Assembly (NCBI GenBank): GCA_047602575.1
Contig: JASGGY010000007.1
Span: forward strand, 396,592-460,591
From: UBA1366 sp047602575
GTDB taxonomy: Bacteria > Bacillota > Clostridia > Oscillospirales > Ruminococcaceae
Direction of reading: 5' to 3'
Length of the DNA: 64,000 bases
Below the pieces are notes generated by a model. That model saw only the letters and a program-made list of their open reading frames with translations. It ran no database searches and was not told the origin of the DNA. A program made the position numbers and the translations under genes. Position 1 is the stretch's first letter. Each line of letters starts with the position of its first letter. Positions 8,648 through 16,384 of the stretch are shown in pieces.

Positions 8648-9895
8648 ATGAAAATCATGGACACAATCGGTTTTGTTGAAAGCTGCGACAAGGAAGTCGG
8701 CGCGGCGATGCAGAAAGAGCTTGCGCGCCAGCGCAGAAACCTTGAGCTGATCGCCAGCGAGAACATCGTTTCTCCCGCGGTTATGGCTGCAATGGGTTCG
8801 GCGCTGACCAACAAATATGCAGAGGGCTATCCGGGCAAGCGCTATTACGGCGGCTGTGAGTGCGTGGACGTGGTGGAAACCATCGCCATAGAGCGCGCAA
8901 AGCAGCTGTTCGGCGCAGCTTACGCCAACGTGCAGCCCCATTCCGGCGCACAGGCAAATCAGGCGGTTTATTTTGCACTGCTCGAGCCGGGCGACACCGT
9001 GCTTGGCATGAGCCTTGCCCACGGCGGACACCTCACGCACGGCTCACCCGTTAACATTTCCGGTAAATATTACAACTTCGTTTCCTACGGTCTGGGCGAG
9101 GACGAAACCCTCGACTACGACAAGGTTGCGGAGCTTGCCGCGCAGCATAAGCCCAAGCTCATCGTCGCCGGCGCGTCCGCGTATCCCCGCGTCATCGACT
9201 TCGCGCGGCTTTCCGCCATTGCGAAAGAAGCCGGCGCGCTGTTCATGGTGGACATGGCGCACATCGCCGGACTGGTCGCCGCGGGCGTGCATCCCTCTCC
9301 GATGCCGTATGCCGACGTGGTGACGACAACAACCCACAAAACCTTGCGCGGACCGCGAGGCGGCTTAATCCTCACCAACGACGAGGAGCTTTCCAAAAAA
9401 TTCAACAAAGCAATCTTCCCCGGCACACAGGGCGGCCCGCTGATGCACGTCATCGCCGCGAAAGCCGTTTGCTTCGGCGAAGCGCTCACCGATGAATTCA
9501 AAGCCGCACAGGTTCAGGTTGCGAAAAACGCACAGGCGCTCGCAAAAGCACTCGTTGCGCGCGGCTTCCGGCTCGTTTCCGGCGGAACGGACAACCACCT
9601 CATGCTCGTTGACCTGCGTCCCTTCAACATCACCGGCAAGGAGCTTGAGAAAAAGCTCGACGAGGTTTATATCACCGTCAACAAAAATGCCATTCCCAAC
9701 GATCCCCAGAGCCCGTTCATTACCAGCGGCGTAAGAATCGGCACACCCGCCGTGACAACACGAGGACTGGTAGAAGCAGACATGGAGAAAATTGCGGAAT
9801 ACATCTTCCTTACCGCTTCTGATTTTGAAAATAGCGCCGATGCGATCCGCACCGGTGTGACTGAAATTTGCGATAAGTACCCGCTTTACGAGTAA
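8648..9895 (+). CDS. glyA: Serine hydroxymethyltransferase
   Basis: A 415-residue PLP enzyme interconverting serine and glycine with tetrahydrofolate, the main one-carbon source. The start at MKIMDTIGF has AAAGGAG at good spacing; a longer in-frame reading from 8606 overlaps the promoter and is rejected. The PLP lysine is in the TTTTHKTLRGPRGG motif. NLELIASENIVS and YAEGYPGKRYYGGCE are family signatures near the N-terminus. Length and motifs are complete. It is monocistronic by context, since a repeat and a lower-GC gene follow. Confidence 0.97.
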   Translation: MKIMDTIGFVESCDKEVGAAMQKELARQRRNLELIASENIVSPAVMAAMGSALTNKYAEGYPGKRYYGGCECVDVVETIAIERAKQLFGAAYANVQPHSGAQANQAVYFALLEPGDTVLGMSLAHGGHLTHGSPVNISGKYYNFVSYGLGEDETLDYDKVAELAAQHKPKLIVAGASAYPRVIDFARLSAIAKEAGALFMVDMAHIAGLVAAGVHPSPMPYADVVTTTTHKTLRGPRGGLILTNDEELSKKFNKAIFPGTQGGPLMHVIAAKAVCFGEALTDEFKAAQVQVAKNAQALAKALVARGFRLVSGGTDNHLMLVDLRPFNITGKELEKKLDEVYITVNKNAIPNDPQSPFITSGVRIGTPAVTTRGLVEADMEKIAEYIFLTASDFENSADAIRTGVTEICDKYPLYE

Positions 9896-9898
9896 GAG

Positions 9899-9929
9899 GT
9901 CAGAAGCCAGAGGTCGGAGGTCAGAAATT
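9899..9929. repeat. Heptamer tandem repeat, left copy flanking the DUF402 gene
   Basis: Four tandem heptamers of consensus G(T/C)C(A/G)GA(A/G), starting four bases after the glyA stop. The 31-bp block is identical to 10635-10665 on the other side of the DUF402 gene, and similarity continues a few bases further (GGCGG then AA). Confidence 0.8.
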
Positions 9930-10001
9930 AGGCGGGAAGTTTCTACGTGAGTGATGACGTTTGTCTTATGAAAAACCTGCTTCTTTTAAGGACAGAATGA
10001 A

Positions 10002-10625
10002 ATGAAAAGAAAACGTTTGGATCGGAATTTGAAATGGGGATTTCAATATTTTCCATACTATCAGATGCAGCTTGATTGCGAGATTTATCATGGACTGATT
10101 AGTCTGATTACGCTGACTGACGGCGCGTATTACTATTGGGATTTCCCCAAAGCGGGAAAAACTGCGGTGTGCGGCAAGGATATGGTTTGGCTGCAACTTG
10201 TGCCGAATGATTGTAAAAGATTGATTACAGCCATGTTTCTTCCACGCAATCAGACCATTATGGGAAATGCACATTCTCTTTCGTGTATCTATGTTGATGT
10301 GATGGAAAACCTCGAATATGATCCGGATGGCGTCGCAGCTTATGTGGATAAATATCTGGATGTAAGGCTGACGCCACAAGGGGATGTCCTGATTGATGAC
10401 CGTGACGAACTGGATGAAGCCTTTCGATGCGGCGCGCTTTCTGAGAAGCAATATGGCGAGGCATTAACAGAATGCGATTCTATAATTTTACAGATGGGTA
10501 CGGATATCGTAAAAACAGAAAAATGGTGTTGCGATATTCTCAACATCATATATGAACGCATCGCATTGGGTGAAAAGCCGATAGAGAACCGAATCAGCTG
10601 GGATAAGAATGTTCTGAGCGAGTAG
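10002..10625 (+). CDS. DUF402 domain-containing protein
   Basis: A 207-residue cytosolic protein. Its core YVDVMENLEYDPDG, DKYLDVRLTPQGDVLIDD and the following DELDEAF resemble DUF402 proteins, a fold that includes nucleoside di/triphosphate phosphatases and an S-layer-like RNA-binding relative. The carboxylate-rich strand (D-K-Y-L-D-V and I-D-D-R-D-E-L-D-E) would bind metal. The exact substrate cannot be told. The gene is clearly richer in A+T than its neighbours (about 37% GC in the line I counted) and is bracketed by identical 31-bp heptamer repeats, which suggests acquisition as a unit. It begins at ATG after AAGGACAG. Confidence 0.72.
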   Translation: MKRKRLDRNLKWGFQYFPYYQMQLDCEIYHGLISLITLTDGAYYYWDFPKAGKTAVCGKDMVWLQLVPNDCKRLITAMFLPRNQTIMGNAHSLSCIYVDVMENLEYDPDGVAAYVDKYLDVRLTPQGDVLIDDRDELDEAFRCGALSEKQYGEALTECDSIILQMGTDIVKTEKWCCDILNIIYERIALGEKPIENRISWDKNVLSE

Positions 10626-10627
10626 AA

Positions 10628-10665
10628 GTCAGAAGTCAGAAGCCAGAGGTCGGAGGTCAGAAATT
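10628..10665. repeat. Heptamer tandem repeat, right copy flanking the DUF402 gene
   Basis: Five tandem heptamers, GTCAGAA-like, starting one base after the DUF402 stop codon at 10625. The last 31 bp equal the left copy at 9899-9929. Confidence 0.8.
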
Positions 10666-10742
10666 GGGCGGAAACTTCCTGTGCGAATCGCGAAGATGTT
10701 AATCCGGCAGGATGAATAGCCGATGACAAAGTTATCATCTAC

Positions 10743-10824
10743 AAAACAACGGGTTTCCAAAGGGTCAATTGACCCTTTGGCGAGGGAGTCCAGAGGGGGC
10801 GGCGCCCCCTTTGGTAGCACGATC
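10743..10824 (+). repeat. Palindromic intergenic element, copy A (partial)
   Basis: Two hairpins: CCAAAGGGTCAATTGACCCTTTGG (10757-10780 region) and GGGGGCGGCGCCCCC, joined by the conserved CGAGGGAGTCCAGA linker, ending near TAGCACGATC. The same plan recurs at about 20.2, 24.7, 30.0 and 45.1 kb. The upstream tail is degenerate here: only GATTCGCA keeps the expected spacing from GGAAACCC. Confidence 0.8.
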
Positions 10825-10873
10825 AAACGAGCGGGGCAGTACCCCGCTTGCTTTTTTAGGGGGAGGGGATTGG

Positions 10874-12142
10874 ATGGTGCCGTTGGCGGAGCGGGTCAGA
10901 CCGCAGGGGCTGGACGAGGTGTTTGGGCAAGGGCATTTGCTGGGGGCTGGGAAGCCGCTGCGCAGGATCATTGCGTCGGGGAAGATCCCGAACATGATTT
11001 TCTATGGCTCGTCGGGGATTGGAAAAACCACCGTGGCATCCATTATTGCGCAGAATACACAGATGGCGATGCACAAATTAAACGGCACGTCTGCATCCAC
11101 CGCGGATATCCGCGCCATTATTGCGCAGACCAACACCTTTTCGGGCTTTCGGGGGGTGCTGCTCTACCTTGACGAGATCCAGTACCTCAACAAAAAGCAG
11201 CAGCAGTCCCTTTTGGAATACATCGAGGACGGCAGCATCACGCTCATCGCCTCCACAACGGAGAACCCGTATTTCTACATTTACAATGCGATTCTGAGCC
11301 GCAGCACGGTGTTTGAATTCAAGCCGCTTACGGCGGAGGAAGTCAAGCCCTCGATTGTGCGGGGCTTTGCGGAAATGGAGCGGGAGCTGGGCGCGCGGAT
11401 TCTGGCGGACGCGCAGGTTACGGCGCACATCGCGGCGGGCTGCGGCGGGGATGTCCGCAAAGCGCTCAATACCGTCGAGCTTTGCGCGCTGAGTGCGCAG
11501 GAAACCGCCGATGGGCTGCTTGTTACGCTCGACACCGCAGCGGCGCTCACGCAGAAAAGCAATCTGCGCTATGACCGCGACGGCGACGCGCATTACAACA
11601 TCCTTTCCGCGTTTCAGAAATCCATTCGCGGTTCGGACGAGAACGCCGCACTGCATTACGCCGCGCGACTGATGGAAGCGGGCGATTTGATTTCGCTGTG
11701 CCGTCGGCTGCTTGTGATTGCCGCAGAGGATGTGGGGCTTGCGTACCCGCAGGCGTTTCCGATTGTGAAAGCCTGTACGGACGCGGCGACGCAGCTTGGT
11801 TTCCCCGAAGCGCGCATCCCGCTGGCGGAAGCAATCATCCTGCTCTGCACCGCGCCGAAATCCAATTCCGCGATCAGCGCCATCGATGCGGCAATCGCCG
11901 ACCTGCGCGCGGGGAAATCCGGCGACATTCCCGCGCATCTGCAGGACGGGCATTACGAGGGAGCGGCAAAACTCGGCAAAGCGGTGGGCTACCGCTACCC
12001 GCACAGCTTTCCGAACGCCTTTGTCCGGCAGCAATACCTCCCCGACGCGCTCGCGGATGCCGTCTATTACCGCTTCGGCGAAAACAAAACCGAGCAGTCC
12101 GCAGCCGCTTACCGGAAAAAGCTGCTTGACGAAAGTGAGTAA
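10874..12142 (+). CDS. rarA: Replication-associated recombination protein A (RarA/MgsA AAA ATPase)
   Basis: A 422-residue AAA+ clamp-loader-like ATPase that acts at stalled replication forks. The start is set by VPLAERVRPQGLDEVFGQ, the normal N-terminus, with GGGAGGGG just upstream; the frame reads on through palindromic element A but those codons are not family-like. Walker A is GSSGIGKT, Walker B is LLYLDEIQY, sensor 1 is STTENP, and the C-terminal MgsA domain (SIRGSDENAALHYAARLMEAGD, then YPHSF) is complete. Walker B reads DEIQ where many relatives have DEIH. An A-rich tail of about 70 bp separates it from the mannanase. Confidence 0.95.
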   Translation: MVPLAERVRPQGLDEVFGQGHLLGAGKPLRRIIASGKIPNMIFYGSSGIGKTTVASIIAQNTQMAMHKLNGTSASTADIRAIIAQTNTFSGFRGVLLYLDEIQYLNKKQQQSLLEYIEDGSITLIASTTENPYFYIYNAILSRSTVFEFKPLTAEEVKPSIVRGFAEMERELGARILADAQVTAHIAAGCGGDVRKALNTVELCALSAQETADGLLVTLDTAAALTQKSNLRYDRDGDAHYNILSAFQKSIRGSDENAALHYAARLMEAGDLISLCRRLLVIAAEDVGLAYPQAFPIVKACTDAATQLGFPEARIPLAEAIILLCTAPKSNSAISAIDAAIADLRAGKSGDIPAHLQDGHYEGAAKLGKAVGYRYPHSFPNAFVRQQYLPDALADAVYYRFGENKTEQSAAAYRKKLLDESE

Positions 12143-12214
12143 TGTTGCGCTTAAGAACTTACCGCGTATCTTTTAACAAAAACCCGCCATCCTAATTTAA
12201 AAAGAGGTGCTGTT

Positions 12215-13309
12215 ATGCTGAAATCCTTGTCTTTGCGAAAACTCCTGCCCATGCTCCTTGCCGCCACGCTGCTTGCCTCCTGCGCCGGCAATGCGGATTC
12301 CGACGCATCGAAAGCCGCCACGACGACCGTTCCTGCTGTTTCCGAGCCGGACACCTCGATCATTTCCGACCGCCCCGCTTATGAGCCGAGTGCGGACGCT
12401 TTGGCAAAATATGTGCTTACCAACCCCAATGCTGGCGAAACGACCAAAAAGATTTATGCCTATCTGGGCGAAATGACCGACAAGGGTGTTCTGAGCGCGC
12501 AGCAGGAATCCACTTGGATGGGCAGTGCCGATTATGAGATGGACTATATTTTCGACAAAACCGGAAAATACCCCGCCATACGCGGACTCGACTACATGAG
12601 CGACGACTTTGACGGTGTGAACGAGCGCGCGCTGAAGTGGTGGAACGAGGGCGGTCTGGTCACCATTTGCTGGCACACGGGCTTTGACTTCAACGGCGAG
12701 TGGAATCAGGCGATGAAAACCGAAATCACCGACTGGGATGCCGTTCTCACCGACGGAACGCCCGAAAACGTCGCTTTCCTCGCGGGCATGGACAAAGCCG
12801 CACAGGCACTGCTGAAGCTGCAGGAGCAGGGCGTGACCGTTCTCTGGCGACCGTTCCATGAGTTTGACGGCGCGTGGTTCTGGTGGGGCAAGGGCGGCAG
12901 CGAGAACTTTAAGAAGCTCTGGCAGCTGATGTATGACCGCTACACCAACCATTGGGGACTCAACAACCTCATTTGGGTGCTGGGTTATTCCGGAAACGGC
13001 AACAACTACGACCAGTGGTATCCCGGCGACGCTTACTGCGACGTTCTGGGCGCGGACAGCTACAACGGCGGCGCGCAGGAACGGCTCTGCGACCTTGTGA
13101 AAAGCGTGACGACAGCGAACAAGCCGCTTTGCTTTCACGAATGCGGCACAAATCCCACGGTTGATCAGCTTAAAGGCACGCACTGGGTGTGGTTCATGAC
13201 GTGGCACACCGATTTTGTCACCAACAAAAATACGCCCGACGCATTCAAAGCGCTTTACAACAGCGATTACGTCATCACAAAGGATGAATTGCCGGATTTC
13301 AGAAGTTAA
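12215..13309 (+). CDS. GH26 beta-mannanase lipoprotein
   Basis: A 364-residue secreted hydrolase. The signal peptide ends in the lipobox LLASC, so it should be anchored by lipid at about residue 22, followed by a short Thr/Ser/Asp linker. The catalytic domain belongs to glycoside hydrolase family 26, which cleaves beta-1,4-mannan backbones. The acid/base is predicted as E216 in LWRPFHEFDG and the nucleophile as E309 in LCFHECG. WFWWGKGG and VLGADSYN are further family blocks. No carbohydrate-binding module or dockerin is present, so it is a compact surface enzyme. Together with the CE2-type esterase at 43 kb it suggests use of acetylated mannans. Confidence 0.9.
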   Translation: MLKSLSLRKLLPMLLAATLLASCAGNADSDASKAATTTVPAVSEPDTSIISDRPAYEPSADALAKYVLTNPNAGETTKKIYAYLGEMTDKGVLSAQQESTWMGSADYEMDYIFDKTGKYPAIRGLDYMSDDFDGVNERALKWWNEGGLVTICWHTGFDFNGEWNQAMKTEITDWDAVLTDGTPENVAFLAGMDKAAQALLKLQEQGVTVLWRPFHEFDGAWFWWGKGGSENFKKLWQLMYDRYTNHWGLNNLIWVLGYSGNGNNYDQWYPGDAYCDVLGADSYNGGAQERLCDLVKSVTTANKPLCFHECGTNPTVDQLKGTHWVWFMTWHTDFVTNKNTPDAFKALYNSDYVITKDELPDFRS

Positions 13310-13318
13310 AAACAAAAC

Positions 13319-13355
13319 AACAGCAGCCGGATGAAGCTCGGCTGCTGTTGTTTCT
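13319..13355. terminator. Bidirectional terminator between mannanase and S1-domain gene
   Basis: AACAGCAGCCGG pairs with the CGGCTGCTGTT arm across a short loop, with A-rich and T-rich flanks on both sides. Confidence 0.85.
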
Positions 13356-13371
13356 TTGTATAGCTATGTAT

Positions 13372-14308
13372 CTATTCAAACACGCTCTGAATCATTTTAT
13401 CGGCACTGTCGGTGGAATAGCGCCACGCGGTGATGCGGCTTCCGGTGAAATAGTACTTCATGCGCGACGGGAACGAGTTGCTCTCGAACACATCCACGAT
13501 GATGAGCTTGACCTTCATTTTTTCGGGAATCATCGCCTTTATGTAAACGCTCGCCGCTTGCCCGACGGCTGCGTTTTCGTGGCTTTCCGCCAACCCCGCG
13601 AAATTTGGCGCAAGCTCGATGAACACGCCGTAGCTTTCCACGCTGCGGACAATGCCGCTGACGGTTTCGCCGACGTGGAATTCCGCAGCGTTTTCCTCCC
13701 ACGTGCCGAGCAGCTCCTTGTGCGAAAGACAAATCCGCCCCGCGTCAAAGCCCCGCACCACCGCGAAAATGTCCTGCCCGTTGTAGAAGCGGTCGTTGGG
13801 GTGCGTGATGCGTGACACGGAAATCGCGTCGATCGGGATGAGCGACGGCAGCCCGCAGCCGATGTCCACAAAGCAGCCGAACGGCTCGAAGGTGCGTCAC
13901 CTTTGCCGGAATAATGTCGCCCGGACGCAGGTGGCTGTGAAAAAGCCGCGCGCATTCCTCCTGCGCCGCCCGGCGGGAGAGAATCGCCACCGGCTCGCCA
14001 TTTTTGCCGATGTCCATGCGCAGGGGGATGAAGCAGACGGGCTTGTTGACCTTGGAAATCAACGCGATGTCCTTGGTCACGCCCTCCGCGATGCCGACTG
14101 CGCCCTCAATGCGCGGAATCAGCCCCTTGCCGAAGGGGAGATCGACAATGAGATTGTGCTCGCTGTCGCAGACCGCCGCACGTGCTTCGAGAATTCTGCC
14201 GCGCGCCGCCGCTTCCATGAGGGATAGGGGGGAGCGCAGCGCCGCAATGTTTTCGGGAAGATACATCCGCTTGCCCTCGGGGAGATAGCTGTTTGTTGTA
14301 AGTTCCAT
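13372..14308 (-). pseudogene. S1 RNA-binding domain protein, frameshifted
   Basis: Two overlapping frames join into one protein of about 310 residues. The upstream part starts MELTTNSYLPEGKRMYLPEN and reaches the first beta strand of an S1 domain (IIPAKVTHL). The expected continuation EPFGCFVDIGCGLPSLI lies in the next frame. One extra base near 13885-13892 (CTTCGAG where CTCGAG or CTTGAG is expected) breaks the gene. The second half has a further S1 domain (VGETVSGIVRSVESYGVFIE). Related clostridial proteins are annotated as ribosomal protein S1-like. AAAGGAAC precedes the ATG. Both halves keep good coding character, so the indel may be recent or a sequence error. Confidence 0.75.
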
Positions 14309-14445
14309 TCTGATGACCGTTCCTTTCTCTGCTAAGAATCAACTGTTGATGTTCCATTCTATGCGGGGGAAGTCCGGTCTATGCCTGCGTGTCCGCACGG
14401 ATTGCTGATGAAAAAAACGCTGCGGATTCTTTCAAAGAACGGCGT

Positions 14446-14799
14446 TTACGAAAGAAAATCAGTCCGCTTTTTCTGCTCTGCATCGGGCGTGTTTTTCACA
14501 TTCAGCCCGCCGTAGCCGATGACGAGATTGCGCACCGCCTGCAGCTGCGCTTCCGAGCAGCGCACGTCAAGCACCGCCGGATGCCTGCCCTGCGCATCGT
14601 GGTCAATGTCGCTGTCGTAGACATAGCCCGCCGAATGCGTCACGACGGGGAAATTCGTGTGGTAATAATCGTCCGTGCCACCGCGGTCAACGGGCTTGAC
14701 CGAAATCCGCCGGATGTCGCCGAGTTTGTTTTTCAGGTTGATGCCCGTGCGCTCCGCCATGTTGAAGGTGTCGAATTCCGCGGTGAGTCTGTAGTCCAT
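14446..14799 (-). CDS. Hypothetical protein, 117 aa
   Basis: Not recognised. A soluble protein beginning MDYRLTAEFDTFNMAERTG, with a His/Asp-rich central part (GGTDDYYHTNFPVVTHSAG, YDSDIDHD), no signal peptide and no membrane segment. It starts at ATG with GGAAAGGATG upstream. It lies 137 bp upstream of the S1-domain gene on the same strand and may share its transcript. A longer plus-strand frame across the same stretch lacks a ribosome site and looks like a high-GC shadow. Confidence 0.5.
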   Translation of the reverse strand: MDYRLTAEFDTFNMAERTGINLKNKLGDIRRISVKPVDRGGTDDYYHTNFPVVTHSAGYVYDSDIDHDAQGRHPAVLDVRCSEAQLQAVRNLVIGYGGLNVKNTPDAEQKKRTDFLS

Positions 14800-14919
14800 A
14801 TTAATACATCCTTTCCGGTAAGTGATAGGATTATTTTGGCTGGTTGGGATGGGAATATGTATGGGCGGGGAAAATCAATACGCAAAAACCGTCGGTCGGG
14901 GCTTTTTTTGTATAAAACG

Positions 14920-14948
14920 TTGCAGTCCCCCGAAAAATATGCTATAAT
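14920..14948 (+). promoter_or_regulatory. Sigma-A promoter of the DUF951-prfA operon
   Basis: TTGCAG at 14920-14925, 17 bp, TATAAT at 14943-14948. It heads the run DUF951, prfA, sua5-coaE fusion, lytic transglycosylase, aminopeptidase. Confidence 0.75.
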
Positions 14949-15020
14949 AAACTTGTATATGCAAAGCGGTACATATTGATTGCCATTTTTACGCACAATA
15001 AGCGGGAAAGGAAGCGCGGC

Positions 15021-15215
15021 ATGGACATCAGCAAGGGCGACACGCTCGTGATGAAAAAACAACACCCCTGCGGCGCGAACAAAATGCTCGTCCTGCGCGC
15101 GGGGATGGACTTCAAGCTCCGCTGCGAGGGCTGCGGGCGCGAGTTCATGATTCCGCGCGCCAAGGCGGAAAAAAATGTGAAATCCATTCTGCCCGCCCCG
15201 CAGAAAGAGTTGTAG
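15021..15215 (+). CDS. DUF951 domain-containing small zinc-ribbon-like protein
   Basis: A 64-residue protein, MDISKGDTLVMKKQHPCGAN onward. It has a CG knuckle (HPCG) and a second CEGCG knuckle, followed by REFMIPRAK, the DUF951 pattern. The four cysteine/histidine ligands probably hold one zinc. Function unknown; members sit next to translation and replication genes in many Firmicutes. GAAAGGAAG precedes the ATG; an in-frame ATG 45 bp upstream lies close to the promoter and lacks a ribosome site. It is 48 bp upstream of prfA. Confidence 0.8.
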   Translation: MDISKGDTLVMKKQHPCGANKMLVLRAGMDFKLRCEGCGREFMIPRAKAEKNVKSILPAPQKEL

Positions 15216-15263
15216 CGTGTTTTTTTGCGTGACCGATGACTAAGATTAAAGGAGAATTTACCA

Positions 15264-16340
15264 ATGTTTGAAAAACTGGCGCTGCTTGCGCTCAAATATG
15301 ACGAAATCAATGAGAGCCTGACCAATCCGGATGTGATTAATGATCAGAATCTTTACAGGAATTTAATGAAAGAATATAAAAATCTCACCCCCATCGTCGA
15401 GAAATACCGCGATTACCTCGCCCAGAAGGAAAGCTTCGAGGAAGCGCAGGAGCTGCTTGACGCAGGCGGGCTTGACCGCGACTTCAAGGAAATGGTGCAG
15501 CTGCAATACGAGGAGTCCAAGGCGGCGCAGGAGGTGCTTGCGGAGGAGCTGAAAATTCTGCTGCTTCCCAAAGACCCCAACGACGACCGCAGTGTTATCA
15601 TCGAAATCCGGGGCGGCGCGGGCGGCGACGAGGCATCGCTGTTCGCCAATTCGCTCTATCGGATGTATTCAATGTATGCCGAAGCCAAGCGCTGGAAAAT
15701 TGAGATTCTCAATTCCAACGAAACCGAGCTGGGCGGCTTTAAGGAAATTTCGTTCAGCATCGAGGGCGAGGGCGCTTATTCGCGCTTTAAGTATGAAAGC
15801 GGCGTGCATCGCGTTCAGCGCGTTCCCGAAACCGAATCGCAGGGGCGCGTGCATACCTCCACCGTGACCGTCGCCGTGCTGCCGGAAGCAGACGAAGTCG
15901 AGCTGGAAATCAACCCCACCGACCTGAAAATCGACGTGTTCCGTGCCTCCGGTGCGGGCGGTCAGCACATCAATAAAACTGAATCCGCCGTGCGTATCAC
16001 TTACAAACCTACCGGTCTGGTGGTGGAATGCCAGGACGAACGCAGCCAGCATAAAAACCGCGACCGCGCGATGAAAATCCTGCGCTCGAAGATTCTCGAG
16101 GAAATGCAGAACGCACAGGATCAGGAAATCGCTTCCGTGCGGCGTTCTCAGGTCGGAACGGGCGACCGCTCCGAGCGCATCCGCACGTATAATTTTCCGG
16201 AGGGACGCATCAGCGACCACCGAATTGGCTTGACGATTTATCGTTTGGAATACATCTTAAACGGCAACTTAGACGAGGTTATCGACGCGCTCGCCACCGC
16301 AGACCAAGCCGCGAAGCTTTCCGCACAGGACAATGTGTAA
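15264..16340 (+). CDS. prfA: Peptide chain release factor 1
   Basis: A 358-residue release factor that reads UAA and UAG stop codons. The GGQ loop is at residues 232-234 (SGAGGQHINKTES). The stop-codon reading motif occurs as PET in RVQRVPETESQGRVHTS, where PAT is most common in RF1. AAAGGAG lies upstream of the ATG. Length and domain order are normal. Its neighbours downstream, a threonylcarbamoyl-AMP synthase fused to dephospho-CoA kinase, fit the common clostridial grouping of prfA with tRNA-modification genes. Confidence 0.98.
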   Translation: MFEKLALLALKYDEINESLTNPDVINDQNLYRNLMKEYKNLTPIVEKYRDYLAQKESFEEAQELLDAGGLDRDFKEMVQLQYEESKAAQEVLAEELKILLLPKDPNDDRSVIIEIRGGAGGDEASLFANSLYRMYSMYAEAKRWKIEILNSNETELGGFKEISFSIEGEGAYSRFKYESGVHRVQRVPETESQGRVHTSTVTVAVLPEADEVELEINPTDLKIDVFRASGAGGQHINKTESAVRITYKPTGLVVECQDERSQHKNRDRAMKILRSKILEEMQNAQDQEIASVRRSQVGTGDRSERIRTYNFPEGRISDHRIGLTIYRLEYILNGNLDEVIDALATADQAAKLSAQDNV

Positions 16341-16384
16341 TCCCCAAACTTTTCCTCAATCCTAATCCCTATAAAGGAGCTTTC

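Noticed and set aside
10743..10824. Could the repeated hairpins be CRISPR repeats?
   Set aside because: The five copies are thousands of bases apart, singly placed, in mixed orientation and without spacers or cas genes.
14389..14979. A 196-codon plus-strand frame over the minus-strand hypothetical gene
   Set aside because: No ribosome site, unnatural composition rich in Arg/His/Val, and it would run through the promoter at 14920-14948. The minus-strand frame has a good GGAAAGGATG site.
16345..16372. Possible third heptamer array (reverse GGGATTAGGATTGAGG) between prfA and the sua5-coaE gene
   Set aside because: Only about two units, degenerate, and not linked to a foreign-looking gene.
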